Notes: generated by a model from the letters alone, not told the origin. A DNA stretch of 64,000 nt from Roseateles sp. YR242 (GCF_900109745.1 NZ_FOAV01000002.1:62001-126000), one strand, 5' to 3'; counted from the first letter of the stretch, positions 1-8,615 are shown. Numbers and translations: made by a program.

Positions 1-659
1 TACTGCAGCAGCGTGGAATCAGTGCCGGTGACCGTGCCCTCGCCGGTCTTGCTGGCACTTTCATAGATTTTGATGAGGTGCGAGACCTGCGCGGGATCCG
101 GTGCTTCGAGGCTTCGAAGCGCCTGCACCGTCGCTGCAGTCTCCGGACTCGTCTGCGACTGGCTTAGCAGGCCCTCCGCCAAGCCCAGCACGAGAATTCG
201 CTCTTCCGGGCGCAGCGACTGGGGCTTCAGGCGCTCCAGGGCCCCTTCGCGGTCCGTCAGGAAGTCGCGAGCGAACATACGGGCCCGCGTGTTCAGGATC
301 TGATAGCCCTCATGCCCGGCCATGAGCCGCATCACCGCCATTACCTTCTCCACCGGCAAGGCACGCTGAACCTTCTCGGCTTCGCGGACGTGGTGATCAT
401 GCAGCTCGTCGTGGACCTCGGCCTCTTCACGTTCACTGGACTGGAAGGTAATTTCCTCGAAGGCCTCCAGACCCAGGCCGGCCGTGGGCGACCGGGTGAG
501 CGACAGCGGCGGGAGCGTCTGCTCCTGCCGAGCCCGCTCCAGACGCCTGGCGTCCTGCACATGCCGGTTCTCCTGTGCACGCCGGGCCGGGTCCGGACGC
601 CCAAGGTCGTGCTCCATGGGTGTCGGCAAAGTCGCGGGCATGGAACGGATGGATGTCAT
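1..659 (-). CDS. sctW: Type III secretion gatekeeper SctW (HrpJ/YopN/InvE family), C-terminus off the window
   Basis: An open frame runs from ATG at 659 to the window edge without a stop (219 complete codons). A good ribosome site (GGAG, 7 bases upstream) precedes the ATG. The visible protein has an Arg/Gln/Glu-rich N-terminus, a conserved-looking stretch around residues 62-75 (EAFEEITFQSSEREE), then helical sequence. This fits the HrpJ-like N-terminal domain of the gatekeepers that set the order of translocator and effector export. It starts 51 bases after the sctC stop on the same strand. In Hrp group 1 systems hrpJ begins the operon carrying hrcV and hrcN, which would lie beyond position 1. 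The family call rests on length, composition and context as much as on sequence. Confidence 0.6.
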   Translation of the reverse strand, partial: MTSIRSMPATLPTPMEHDLGRPDPARRAQENRHVQDARRLERARQEQTLPPLSLTRSPTAGLGLEAFEEITFQSSEREEAEVHDELHDHHVREAEKVQRALPVEKVMAVMRLMAGHEGYQILNTRARMFARDFLTDREGALERLKPQSLRPEERILVLGLAEGLLSQSQTSPETAATVQALRSLEAPDPAQVSHLIKIYESASKTGEGTVTGTDSTLLQ

Positions 660-710
660 GTCAACTCCAGAAGAAAAGTAACGCGCGAAATTCAGGGGAA
701 GGTGCAGGAT

Positions 711-2504
711 TCAGGGCAGGACCCGCGCTGTGACGATGAACAGCCGTTCCCGTTCGTCGCTGATCACGCTCTCGCCGCGAAACAGCCAGCCCAGCAGGGG
801 CACGCTGTCGAGTCCGGGGACCCGGCTGTGGGAGGACTCGGTGTTCTGGCGGCGATACCCGCCCACCACCAGCGATTCACCCGGACGCACCACCGCCTGA
901 GTGCTGACCGAACTGTTGCCCACCAGCGGTGCGGAGGAATCGGCGGCGTTGTCGGCCAACGCGCCGTCCTCGATGTCGAGGGTGACCCGGATGGTGGCGT
1001 CGTTGCCACTGCCCATGACGCTGGGCGTGACCCGCAGCATGGTGCCTGCACTGACGGTTCGCAGGTCCGCCGTGCGCTCACCCACCAGCTTGACGTAGAC
1101 CGACTGGCTCATGTCGAGCACCGCAGGATGGTTGTCCTGCGTGAGGAGGGATGGCCGAGACATCACCTGCGCCTGGCCGCGCGACTCCAGTGAGCGCAGC
1201 CGCAGGCTGAGGCGGTCCGTGGCCCACAGCACCATCGAGGACCCTCCCGCCACGCTGGAGCTGCCATCGCCAGCGATGTTGCCGGCGGCATTGACCTGAA
1301 CGCGCGCGGCGCCGGACCCCGCAGACAGATCCACTGCCCATTCGCGCAGCGCGTTGACGTTCACGTCCAGGATGGTGACATTGATCTCGACCTGACGCGT
1401 GGCCACGTCCAGTTCATCGATCAGGGAATCGTATTCAGGCCGCCGGGAGGGCAGGTCCCACACCAGCACCGCATTCAGCGGCGGGTAGGCAGCAATCGCA
1501 GGCAGGCGAGCCAACTCGGCCGACAGCTTCGCGCCCTCACCACCGGTTCGGTCGCCGCTTTTGCGCGCCGACGGCGTCAGCAAACCCTCAGGCAGCGGGG
1601 ACGACAGAAAGTCCCGCCCCCCCAGACCGCCGAGGGCGGCCAGGCTCGACAGCGGCGTTGCAGCACCCATGCCGGGGTCGGTCACACCAACACCTGGCGC
1701 CGACAATGACCCCGGCCATGAATTCGACAGGGCCCCGGTCATCGAACCCATGCTTGAACCAAGGTTCGCCCCCGGCACACCACCCGGATCCTCGCGCTGG
1801 CCCGATGCCGGCGCTATCAGTTGCTTCAAGGTAGAGGCCAGCCCGGGCTGCCGTGTCGTGATGCCGCGCACCTGCACTTCCCGATCCTGGGCAGTGGCAT
1901 GCTTGAGGCGGAACACCATGAGCTTGGGACGTTCAACTGTTTCCGCCTCTTTTTTAGGCACCTCCAGCGCAGCCTTGACGGCGTTGACGTAGCTGGCCGG
2001 CCCCGACAGCAGCACCATCGGTGGGTCAGTGTCCAGCTCGCCCCAACCGAACCTGGATTCAAACAGCCCCAGCCCGACCAGCGCCTGCCGGGCTGCAGCG
2101 GCCGTCTGGCCATTGAGCACGACACGGTCGCTCACCGACGCCGACTGGGCCGACACGTAGAGGATGCCCCGATAGACATACCAGTCCATCGACAGGCTCT
2201 GCGTCAGTTGATCGAGGAAGGCGGCCGGCGCACTGCCGCGCTCCGGCAACACCAGCATGCGTCGCTGCCCCAGCTTCGGATCCGCCAGGCGCAACTCCAC
2301 ACCCATGGTGCTGGAGAACTGCCGCAGCACCGACTCCAGCGTGGCCTGGTCATCCGCACGATTGCTGTAGCGGATGTCCTGCCAACCAGGCGGGGTGGTG
2401 GCTTGGGCCGGCAGATGCCAGGCGGACACGAGGAGCGCTGCGGCAAGCAGCCCGCGCAAAAGCGCAGGCGGCCGCAAAACGCCGGAGCAGCAAAGGGTGT
2501 TCAT
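711..2504 (-). CDS. sctC: Type III secretion outer-membrane secretin SctC (HrcC/YscC)
   Basis: Outer-membrane ring of the injectisome, 597 residues from the chosen ATG at 2504. A longer frame exists upstream, but it overlaps two other genes and lacks a signal peptide. Residues 1 to about 38 are a signal peptide (LLRGLLAAALLVSAWHLPAQ). N0/N1 ring domains follow, then a Gly/Ser-rich linker near the middle, and the C-terminal secretin domain ends with the typical VPLLGWLFRGE motif and an IVTARVLP tail. The ATG overlaps the stop of the preceding 71-codon gene by one base (TGATG), so the two are translationally coupled. Identification as a secretin is firm. Assignment to the T3SS branch rests on the sctL, sctQ, sctR and sctS neighbours. 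Confidence 0.93.
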   Translation of the reverse strand: MNTLCCSGVLRPPALLRGLLAAALLVSAWHLPAQATTPPGWQDIRYSNRADDQATLESVLRQFSSTMGVELRLADPKLGQRRMLVLPERGSAPAAFLDQLTQSLSMDWYVYRGILYVSAQSASVSDRVVLNGQTAAAARQALVGLGLFESRFGWGELDTDPPMVLLSGPASYVNAVKAALEVPKKEAETVERPKLMVFRLKHATAQDREVQVRGITTRQPGLASTLKQLIAPASGQREDPGGVPGANLGSSMGSMTGALSNSWPGSLSAPGVGVTDPGMGAATPLSSLAALGGLGGRDFLSSPLPEGLLTPSARKSGDRTGGEGAKLSAELARLPAIAAYPPLNAVLVWDLPSRRPEYDSLIDELDVATRQVEINVTILDVNVNALREWAVDLSAGSGAARVQVNAAGNIAGDGSSSVAGGSSMVLWATDRLSLRLRSLESRGQAQVMSRPSLLTQDNHPAVLDMSQSVYVKLVGERTADLRTVSAGTMLRVTPSVMGSGNDATIRVTLDIEDGALADNAADSSAPLVGNSSVSTQAVVRPGESLVVGGYRRQNTESSHSRVPGLDSVPLLGWLFRGESVISDERERLFIVTARVLP

Positions 2505-2719
2505 CAGATCTTGCTCGTGACTTTCTTGAGCAGGCCGTGACGCAGTTGCAGTCCGATCTTGCCGGCCCAGTTCACACGGTCCATTTCCAGCTTGGCGTCG
2601 AGAAATCGACGGGTTCCCTCGGCGTCCATCACATCGATCGTCTCGAGGCGCTTCTCGATCTCGATCTGGCGCGACTGCATCTGTTGGACGAAAGGGGACA
2701 AAGGGTCGTAGTTGCTCAT
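2504..2719 (-). CDS. Small helical type III secretion protein between sctL and sctC (HrpF-position or rod-like)
   Basis: A 71-residue protein, acidic in the first half and basic at the end (HGLLKKVTSKI). It is predicted to be almost wholly helical, with no signal peptide. Its ATG overlaps the sctL stop (ATGA) and its stop overlaps the sctC start, so it belongs to the secretion operon. In Pseudomonas syringae-type hrp loci the small hrpF gene lies between hrpE (sctL) and hrcC (sctC), which matches this position. The C-terminal pattern LEMDRVNWAGKIGLQLR also loosely recalls the packing helices of FliE/SctI-type rod proteins. I cannot decide between these from sequence alone. Confidence 0.6.
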   Translation of the reverse strand: MSNYDPLSPFVQQMQSRQIEIEKRLETIDVMDAEGTRRFLDAKLEMDRVNWAGKIGLQLRHGLLKKVTSKI

Positions 2720-3438
2720 GCTGGTACTCCTGGGCGTTCGTGGGTGGGGTGGGGATCGATATCGACATGGGGATCGACATCGGGATCGACATCAGAGGCG
2801 GCACTGTTGGCCAGCGCGGCATGCAACGCGGTGACATTGGCCTGGAAATCGGCCTGCACCGTGCCGGCGGAATGCGTCAGCACGCAGGAGCCTCGCGCGA
2901 TCGAAGCATCCGCCTCGAACGTCCATGGCGCCTCCTTGCCAGCCGGCGCCACCATCGGCAGGTCATCGGGATGGACGTGCACCACAGCTTCGTCCTTCAG
3001 TTTCATGGCGCCCCATTCATCCAGCACCAGTTCGACGCTGGATTGCACGGGCCAGGCCTCGGGCAGCGCCAACATCAGGCGCTTGAGCGCGTCGCGCGCC
3101 ACCTGAGCCACCAGGTCGGAGGCTGAAGCACGCAGGTCACGCCGCTCGTTCTGAAGGGATCGCGACAGCAGCGCCACCTCCGCCAGCACACGGGCCTCGC
3201 AGGCCTCCCGCTGGCGAAACAGCTGTTCTCGCTGACGCGCCCGGGCCGCACGCAGGCGTGCCGCGCATCGAGCGCGCACCGCGCCCGTGAGGTCGGCGGC
3301 CTTCACCACCACCTGCAGGGCTTCCGCCGACAGCACGCCATCCTCATCCTCAAGGTGGTGATGGGTGCCGGCCAGCCGGTGGCGACGGGTGATCCAGTTC
3401 GGGTTCATGGTGCTGATGTAGTTGCCGAGAGCCCTCAA
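2716..3438 (-). CDS. sctL: Type III secretion ATPase regulator SctL (HrpE/YscL/FliH-like)
   Basis: Cytosolic stator that links the SctN ATPase to the SctQ sorting platform. The protein has up to 240 residues. About residues 55-125 are a long Arg/Ala/Glu-rich helix (RLRAARARQREQLFRQREAC), typical of the coiled-coil stalk. A C-terminal alpha/beta domain follows (VQSSVELVLDE, VVHVHPDDLP, WTFEADASIARGSCVLTHSAG), whose GSCVL-type strand is characteristic of FliH/SctL. The tail is Asp/Pro/His-rich. The start is uncertain: TTG at 3438 has a GAGAACCGG stretch upstream, while ATG at 3408 has no clear ribosome site. It is the first gene of the leftward secretion operon. Confidence 0.85.
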   Translation of the reverse strand: MRALGNYISTMNPNWITRRHRLAGTHHHLEDEDGVLSAEALQVVVKAADLTGAVRARCAARLRAARARQREQLFRQREACEARVLAEVALLSRSLQNERRDLRASASDLVAQVARDALKRLMLALPEAWPVQSSVELVLDEWGAMKLKDEAVVHVHPDDLPMVAPAGKEAPWTFEADASIARGSCVLTHSAGTVQADFQANVTALHAALANSAASDVDPDVDPHVDIDPHPTHERPGVPA

Positions 3439-3627
3439 CCGGTTCTCAAGCGAATCGCTGATCGAACGAAAACTTGTGGAACCGCATGGGCGGGATGACG
3501 CACATGAACTCTTTTGTCATCCGAACCCTACTGAACTCTCGCCGAACCCCGCGCCGAATCGGTTCCCCCACTGAGGACCTCGGCGCCCCGCCCTTTCCTT
3601 TCTTCCGCAGCCCGCCTGCGCCTGCCT
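3439..3627. promoter_or_regulatory. Divergent promoter region of the two type III secretion operons
   Basis: This 189-bp gap separates sctL (leftward) from sctQ (rightward), so promoters for both arms should lie here. It holds the candidate hrp-box described separately. It also holds two direct CCGAACCC repeats at 3521-3528 and 3542-3549, 21 bp apart (two helical turns). Read on the minus strand the repeats give TTCG-N17-TTCG, one base longer than the TTCG-N16-TTCG box of Ralstonia HrpB. No gene is supported here. Confidence 0.6.
3478..3506 (+). promoter_or_regulatory. Candidate hrp-box (HrpL-type ECF promoter) for sctQ-sctR-sctS-sigma operon
   Basis: GGAACC at 3478-3483 is followed 16 bases later by GCACATG at 3500-3506. 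The HrpL consensus is GGAACC-N15/16-CCACNNA, so the upstream half is perfect and three of the four CCAC positions match. It lies 122 bases before the sctQ start, in the correct orientation. The operon it would drive ends in an ECF sigma gene, which would give positive autoregulation. This is an inference from pattern and place. Confidence 0.45.
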
Positions 3628-4692
3628 ATGCCATCCGCTCCTCACGGTCTCGAGAGACGTTCCTCCCACGCCGTGCGGTTGCGCGCCGTGACCAAGGCCC
3701 AGCAACACCTGTCCCAGAGGCTCATGGGTGGCGTGATGATTCCACTCGACCAACCCGACCTGCCCTGGACCCGCCTGGAGCTCACGCTGGCGCCCGGGAC
3801 CACCTGGTCCGGCGAAGCTGCCGAGTCCCTGCGCCTGCAGGGCCGCTACGGGCGGCTGGAAATGGCCGATACCGCCCTGCTCACCCTGCTCAGTGGTGTG
3901 CAGTACCCCGACCAGCTATCTCCGGCGATCGCGCTTGATCTGCACCGCATGGGCCTGGCCAATATTCCAGCGCCATTGACGGAAATCATGGGTGGCCCAT
4001 TCCATGTTCTTGCTCCAGATCAAGAGAAAGACGAGAAAGGAAATGACCTCCCTTGTTTACTCACCTTGACTGATATCAATGGAGAGTCACAGACGTTTTT
4101 GATCAAAGCGTCGCTCGACACCTTGCTCCGCTGGGTGGATGGCGCCGGGTGGCAGCGGCATGCCGTGGACTGGCATGCGCCGTCACTGCGTGGCAGCACC
4201 TTGGCAGGGCTTCGCTTCTCTGGCGGCATGCACCTCGGAAGACGGCAGATGCCGCTTCGGCGTCTGCGCGAATTGCGTGTGGGAGACGCCCTCCTGATTC
4301 CCTCAAAGGATGGGTTTTCGACGCCACCTCTCCGCATGATTTTGGGATCAGCGCTAGTTAACTTTAGTCAACCAGATGGCGACTCCTATGTCTTTGAAGG
4401 ATGGGTTGTCGAGGCGCCTCCCCTTTCCAATCCGTCTCATGTCAAGGCAATTGAAAAGGTCCCAAACATCATGGACGCGTTGAAAGTCGATCTCGATTTC
4501 GTCGTCGGCCGGCTCTCGATGACAGTTGCCGAATTGGCCGCGGTCATCCCCGGTCGGATTCTCCCGCTTGAATTGGCGACACCCCCTCGTGTTCGCATCG
4601 TTGCGCACGGCACCGAATTGGGGTTTGGCGAATTGATTGATGTCGAAGGCCGTTTGGCGGTCGAGATCACCGAGTGGGGCACTCGGCCATGA
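3628..4692 (+). CDS. sctQ: Type III secretion cytoplasmic ring protein SctQ (YscQ/HrcQ)
   Basis: Sorting-platform (C-ring) component, 354 residues. The C-terminal part from about residue 287 is a FliN-like SPOA domain (LDFVVGRLSMTVAELAAV, then LPLELATPPRVRIVAHG and GFGELIDVEGRLAVEI). The N-terminal and middle parts are variable, as usual for SctQ. HrcQ is split into two genes in P. syringae, but here it is a single chain. Its stop overlaps the sctR start (ATGA). Parts of the gene (about 3990-4110 and 4320-4640) are visibly richer in A/T than the neighbours. The ATG at 3628 has a weak ribosome site, so the exact start is not certain. Confidence 0.9.
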   Translation: MPSAPHGLERRSSHAVRLRAVTKAQQHLSQRLMGGVMIPLDQPDLPWTRLELTLAPGTTWSGEAAESLRLQGRYGRLEMADTALLTLLSGVQYPDQLSPAIALDLHRMGLANIPAPLTEIMGGPFHVLAPDQEKDEKGNDLPCLLTLTDINGESQTFLIKASLDTLLRWVDGAGWQRHAVDWHAPSLRGSTLAGLRFSGGMHLGRRQMPLRRLRELRVGDALLIPSKDGFSTPPLRMILGSALVNFSQPDGDSYVFEGWVVEAPPLSNPSHVKAIEKVPNIMDALKVDLDFVVGRLSMTVAELAAVIPGRILPLELATPPRVRIVAHGTELGFGELIDVEGRLAVEITEWGTRP

Positions 4693-5378
4693 ACATCAAT
4701 GCCTACGACCCGGTCACGCTCGTCATTCTGCTGGCGGGTCTGGCATTGCTTCCTTTGCTGTTGGTGTGCACCACCAGCTTTCTCAAGATCTCCATGGTGC
4801 TGCTGATCGTGCGCAACGCGCTGGGCGTGCAGCAGGTTCCACCAGGCATGGCGGTCAATGCCATTGCACTGGCGGCCACGCTGTTCGTCATGGCGCCCAT
4901 CTTCAATGACATGGCCGGTCGGCTCCAGCTGGGCACACCAGCCAGCGGCTCTCCTGCAGCTGCCAGCGTCCAACGCGGGCCGGCCTCGGGCCGCATCGGG
5001 CTTGAGCAGGTGGCCTACGCCGCCGAGCCGCTGCGCGATTTCATGCTCGCCAACACCCTGCCCGAACGCCGCCAGAAGTTTGTCGATCTGGCCCGTCACC
5101 AATGGCGGCGGTCGACGTTGGTCGCACCCGGCGAACGCGACTACGTGGTGCTGATCCCCTGCTTCGTCATCTCGGAGCTGGAAATGGCGCTCAAGGCCGG
5201 TTTTGTTCTCTACGTCCCCTTCGTGGTCATCGACCTGCTGCTGTCCAACCTGCTTCTGGCGCTGGGCATGCAGATGGTGTCGCCCATGGTGGTGTCGCTA
5301 CCCCTCAAGTTGCTGCTGTTCGTGGTCCTGGATGGATGGACGCGGCTGTTTGAAGGCCTGGTCAATTCCTATGCATGA
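4689..5378 (+). CDS. sctR: Type III secretion export-gate membrane protein SctR (HrcR/YscR/FliP)
   Basis: Core export-gate subunit, 229 residues from ATG 4689, within the normal size range. The family signature is clear: TTSFLKISMVLLIVRNALGV at residues 26-45 and PCFVISELEMALKAGFVLYV near residue 160. Hydrophobic segments lie at both ends. A further ATG at 4674 lies inside sctQ and is less likely, because 4689 forms an ATGA overlap with the sctQ stop. Its own stop overlaps a possible sctS start at 5375. SctR assembles with SctS and SctT in the inner membrane. Confidence 0.95.
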   Translation: MNINAYDPVTLVILLAGLALLPLLLVCTTSFLKISMVLLIVRNALGVQQVPPGMAVNAIALAATLFVMAPIFNDMAGRLQLGTPASGSPAAASVQRGPASGRIGLEQVAYAAEPLRDFMLANTLPERRQKFVDLARHQWRRSTLVAPGERDYVVLIPCFVISELEMALKAGFVLYVPFVVIDLLLSNLLLALGMQMVSPMVVSLPLKLLLFVVLDGWTRLFEGLVNSYA

Positions 5379-5671
5379 AGGCATGCCTGAAAGGATCCAT
5401 CGTGGTTGAAACCATTCACTTCTTCCAGAAAGGCCTGCTGGCCGTGATCTGGCTCTCGCTGCCCTCGCTGGTGGTGGCCGTGATCGCAGGGGTGATCGTC
5501 TCGCTGCTGCAGACCATCTTGTCCATGCAGGACCAGAGCATTCCCTTCGCCGTCAAGTTGATGTCGGTCGGCGTGACGCTGGCGGTCACCGGGCGATGGA
5601 TGGCCCTGCAGATCCTGGCACTGGGCGACCAGGCACTGGCAGCCTTGTCCACCTTCGGAGGTCGGTCATGA
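5375..5671 (+). CDS. sctS: Type III secretion export-gate membrane protein SctS (HrcS/FliQ)
   Basis: Small two-helix export-gate subunit. The family core is evident: VVETIHFFQKGLLAVIWLSL, then VSLLQTILSMQDQSIPFAVK, then a second hydrophobic stretch. From ATG 5375 (overlapping the sctR stop as ATGA) the protein has 98 residues, about ten more than usual. GTG at 5402, preceded by AAAGGA, gives 89 residues and fits the family length better. Its TGA overlaps the ATG of the downstream sigma factor gene, so all four genes of this arm are coupled. Confidence 0.93.
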   Translation: MKACLKGSIVVETIHFFQKGLLAVIWLSLPSLVVAVIAGVIVSLLQTILSMQDQSIPFAVKLMSVGVTLAVTGRWMALQILALGDQALAALSTFGGRS

Positions 5672-6375
5672 ACGCCGCCGCGCACCTCCCCCTGCCCTTC
5701 CGTCCCCCGCAAGCGATTACCGGCGACAGCCGGACACCGTCGGGGCCCTGCGTTCCTCAAGAGTCTTCAACACCCATCATGACTGACACCGAACACTTGG
5801 CCCGGGATCGCCAACAACAGGTCCTGTTGCACATCACCCGCATCGCCAGGGAGTCGCGCAGCGATTCGAGCAAGCTCAAGCGCTTCCTGCGCCGCTACGA
5901 ACGCTCGCCTGGTGAGCTGGACGACATCATCCAGGATGCGCTGCTGGAGGCCACCCGCTGCAGTGACCGCTACATGGCCAAGTCGTCGGTGGAGACCTGG
6001 TTCTTCGGCATCGCGGCCAACGTGGCACGCAACCATGTCGCGCGAAGCGCCAAGCGCAGCAGCCAGGTGGAGAGCCTGGACGCCACACCCTATGTCGCCG
6101 ATGGAGAAACCGCGCAACGCGCGTCCGAGTCGGTGATGGATGTCAGCCAGTGCGTGTCCTATCGCCAACTGGCCCGGGTGGTGGATGACACCTTGTCCAC
6201 CCTGTCCCCCGACTTGCGCGGCACCTTCCACCTGGCCTGCCTGGAGGAGGAGTCCTACCGGGATGTGGCGGAGATCCAGTCGATCCCCATCGGCACAGTA
6301 CGGTCACGGGTCAACCGCGTCCGCACCCTGCTCCGCTCCAAGCTCCAGCAGGGCTTCGCCGACTACGCGAGCTGA
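5668..6375 (+). CDS. ECF-type RNA polymerase sigma factor, probable regulator of the secretion locus (HrpL-like)
   Basis: A 235-residue sigma-70 family protein of the extracytoplasmic-function type. Region 2 lies at about residues 70-125 (LDDIIQDALLEATRCSDRY, VETWFFGIAANVARNHV). Region 4 lies at about 175-228 (LSPDLRGTFHLACLEEESYR, DVAEIQSIPIGTVRSRVNRV). Region 3 is absent. ATG 5668 is chosen because GGAGG stands 7 bases upstream and overlaps the sctS stop. A later ATG at 5779 would remove a Pro-rich leader but has no ribosome site. HrpL in P. syringae and Erwinia is an ECF sigma that drives hrp genes, so the position here suggests the same role. No anti-sigma gene is adjacent. Confidence 0.85.
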   Translation: MNAAAHLPLPFRPPQAITGDSRTPSGPCVPQESSTPIMTDTEHLARDRQQQVLLHITRIARESRSDSSKLKRFLRRYERSPGELDDIIQDALLEATRCSDRYMAKSSVETWFFGIAANVARNHVARSAKRSSQVESLDATPYVADGETAQRASESVMDVSQCVSYRQLARVVDDTLSTLSPDLRGTFHLACLEEESYRDVAEIQSIPIGTVRSRVNRVRTLLRSKLQQGFADYAS

Positions 6376-6393
6376 GCGGCGCAAGCGCTGCGG

Positions 6394-7950
6394 TCAAAGA
6401 CCCAGCCAGCGGGTGACAAGCTGGGTCGCGACCAGGGCCACCATGAAGCCGGCGACGCCCCACAGCAGGGCTTGCAGCAGGTGATTGGTGCGGCGCTGCT
6501 CCTGCAGCAGCTGGCGGGCCAGCTCGTCGCGGCCACCGTCGGCGCGTTGGCGCAGGGCCTCGTGCATCAGCCGAGGGAACTCGGGCAGCATTTGCGCAAA
6601 GCGCGGTGCTTCCTTCTTCAGATGATGGACAAAGGCCCGCCAGCCGATCTGCTCATCCATCCAGCGTTCCAGGAAAGGCTTGGCCGTGGCCCAGAGGTCC
6701 AGCTCCGGATCCAGCTGTCTACCCAAACCTTCAATGTTGAGCAGCGTTTTTTGCAGCAAAACAAGCTGGGGTTGAATCTCGACGTTAAATCGTCGCGAAA
6801 TCTGAAACAGGCGCATCAGCACCTGGCCCAGCGAAATGTCCTTGAGCGGCTTGTCGAAGTGGGGCTCACAGACGGTGCGGACCGCGCCCTCCAGCTCGTC
6901 CACCCGCGTCTGCGGGGGCACCCAGCCGGATTCGATGTGCAGCTCCGCCACGCGTTTGTAGTCACGCCGGAAGAAGGCAATGAAGTTCTGGGCGAGATAG
7001 TCCTTGTCCACCTCGGTCAGCGTGCCGATGATGCCGAAGTCCAGCGCCACGTAGCGGCCGAAGGTCTGCGGCTCCAGGCTCACCTGGATATTGCCGGGGT
7101 GCATGTCGGCGTGGAAGAAGCCGTCGCGGAACACCTGGGTGAAGAAGATGGTGACGCCGTCGCGCGCCAGCTTCTTGATGTCCACCCCGGCCTCGCGCAG
7201 CCGGTCCAGCTGCGAGATGGGCACCCCCCGCATGCGCTCCATGACGATGACGTCGCTGGCGCACAGCTCCCAGATCATCTCCGGCACCAGCACCAGATGC
7301 AGGTCCTGCATGTTGCGGCGCAATTGGGCGGCGTTGGCGGCTTCGCGGACCAGATCCAGCTCGTCGTGCAGGTAGGTATTGAACTCGGCCACCACCTCGC
7401 GAGGCTTGAGCCGCCGGCCATCGGCCGAGAAACGTTCCACCCAGCCCGCCAGCGTGCGCATCAGCGCCAGGTCGTCCTCGATGACGTCCAGCATGCCGGG
7501 CCGCAGCACCTTCACCGCCACCTCGCGGCCATCCGGCAGCACGGCGAAGTGCACCTGGGCGATGGACGCACTGGCGACGGGTTCCGCCTCGAAACTGGCA
7601 AAAATTTCTTCGATTCGTCGGCCGAAAGCCCGTTCGATCAGGGCGCGGGACTGTTCTGCCGGAAATGGCGGCACGTTGTCCTGCAGCCGGGACAGCTCGG
7701 CCACCATGTCTGCCGGTACCAGGTCGCGGCGGGTGGACAGCAACTGCCCGAACTTGACGAAGATCGGGCCCAGGCGCTCCAGCGCCATGCGCAGGCGCGC
7801 GCCACGCGGCGCATCCCAGGCCCGGCCGACCGAAATGAGCCTCCGCAGGAAGCGGAAGCGACGCCGCTTCAGGGTAGAGAGCGCCAGCTCATCCAGGCCG
7901 AAACGGTACAGGGTCCAGACAATGACCAGCAGGCGGGAGAAATACCTCAT
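6394..7950 (-). CDS. ubiB: Ubiquinone biosynthesis atypical kinase/ATPase UbiB
   Basis: A 518-residue member of the ABC1/ADCK/UbiB family, needed for aerobic ubiquinone synthesis at the inner membrane. Family features in order are the KxGQ helix motif ([18 protein letters not shown], about residues 63-80), SIAQVH and VAVKVLRPG of the atypical nucleotide site, HADMHPGN, and [10 protein letters not shown]. Two hydrophobic segments lie at the C-terminus ([20 protein letters not shown]). It follows ubiJ by 16 bases on the same strand, the normal pairing. Its 3' end is convergent with the sigma factor gene, 18 bases away. Confidence 0.97.
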   Translation of the reverse strand: MRYFSRLLVIVWTLYRFGLDELALSTLKRRRFRFLRRLISVGRAWDAPRGARLRMALERLGPIFVKFGQLLSTRRDLVPADMVAELSRLQDNVPPFPAEQSRALIERAFGRRIEEIFASFEAEPVASASIAQVHFAVLPDGREVAVKVLRPGMLDVIEDDLALMRTLAGWVERFSADGRRLKPREVVAEFNTYLHDELDLVREAANAAQLRRNMQDLHLVLVPEMIWELCASDVIVMERMRGVPISQLDRLREAGVDIKKLARDGVTIFFTQVFRDGFFHADMHPGNIQVSLEPQTFGRYVALDFGIIGTLTEVDKDYLAQNFIAFFRRDYKRVAELHIESGWVPPQTRVDELEGAVRTVCEPHFDKPLKDISLGQVLMRLFQISRRFNVEIQPQLVLLQKTLLNIEGLGRQLDPELDLWATAKPFLERWMDEQIGWRAFVHHLKKEAPRFAQMLPEFPRLMHEALRQRADGGRDELARQLLQEQRRTNHLLQALLWGVAGFMVALVATQLVTRWLGL

Positions 7951-7966
7951 GATGGACAGCAGACGT

Positions 7967-8500
7967 TCATGCCCGTCCTGACCCGTCCGGCATGAAGCGG
8001 CCCGCCTGGCGCGCCAGCAGCGCCAGCCCCTGGGCAGCCGCCCGGCCGAAGCGGCCCAGCTGATGCGCCACGGCCGGCCCGGTGATGGCCGCCAGATCGT
8101 CTTCGATGTCCCAGCGCAGGTTGTCGATCAGCCAGTTGATCTCGCCCGCCAGTTGCGCATCCCCCTGCACCCGCACGTCCGGACGTTCCCCGGAGAGCAG
8201 CCCCAGGGCGGCGGCGGCCGGATTGGATGCTTCAAGTTGTATATCCAGGTCCGGTTCTTGCTCTGGGCTTTCCCCGTCATTCAACCGTTCCAGAAGACCG
8301 GCGGGCGTGATGCGCAGACGCAGGTCTGGCGCGGCAGGCAGCAGGCGGGGCCAACCCGCCAGGTGCAGCCGTACCGTCCGGCCGGTGTGCGGCGCCAGTC
8401 GTGTCGTCGCGATCGGCTCGCGCGACATGACATGGTTGAGCAACAGCGTGATGCGATCCTGCACTGCAGGGGCCAAAAGCTTGGACCATTCTTGAAGCAT
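7967..8500 (-). CDS. ubiJ: Ubiquinone biosynthesis accessory factor UbiJ (SCP2-domain)
   Basis: A 177-residue SCP2-type protein. In E. coli UbiJ acts with UbiK as a lipid-binding scaffold of the ubiquinone complex. The sequence shows an SCP2-like half ([20 protein letters not shown] and [19 protein letters not shown]). A more charged C-terminal helix region follows ([19 protein letters not shown]), as in UbiJ. It sits immediately upstream of ubiB. Normally ubiE lies just upstream of ubiJ. Here ubiE is about 38.7 kb away, across the polysaccharide locus. Confidence 0.9.
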   Translation of the reverse strand: MLQEWSKLLAPAVQDRITLLLNHVMSREPIATTRLAPHTGRTVRLHLAGWPRLLPAAPDLRLRITPAGLLERLNDGESPEQEPDLDIQLEASNPAAAALGLLSGERPDVRVQGDAQLAGEINWLIDNLRWDIEDDLAAITGPAVAHQLGRFGRAAAQGLALLARQAGRFMPDGSGRA

Positions 8501-8615
8501 GGGGCGGATTGTAGGCAGACGCGGCCCGAAGGTAGGGGGTCATCGGTTACGAGTGATGCGTCAGATTTGAGAGAGAATTTCCGGCTCCGGCCGGGATGAG
8601 GGAGTAACCCGGCAG

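Noticed and set aside
3545-3566. GGAACC on the minus strand as a hrp-box for the sctL operon
   Set aside because: No CCAC-like half follows at 15-16 bases, so only the upstream half matches.
5596-5667. Longer N-terminus of the ECF sigma factor starting inside sctS
   Set aside because: It would overlap sctS heavily. ATG 5668 has a GGAGG site and the same ATGA overlap as the other genes of the operon.
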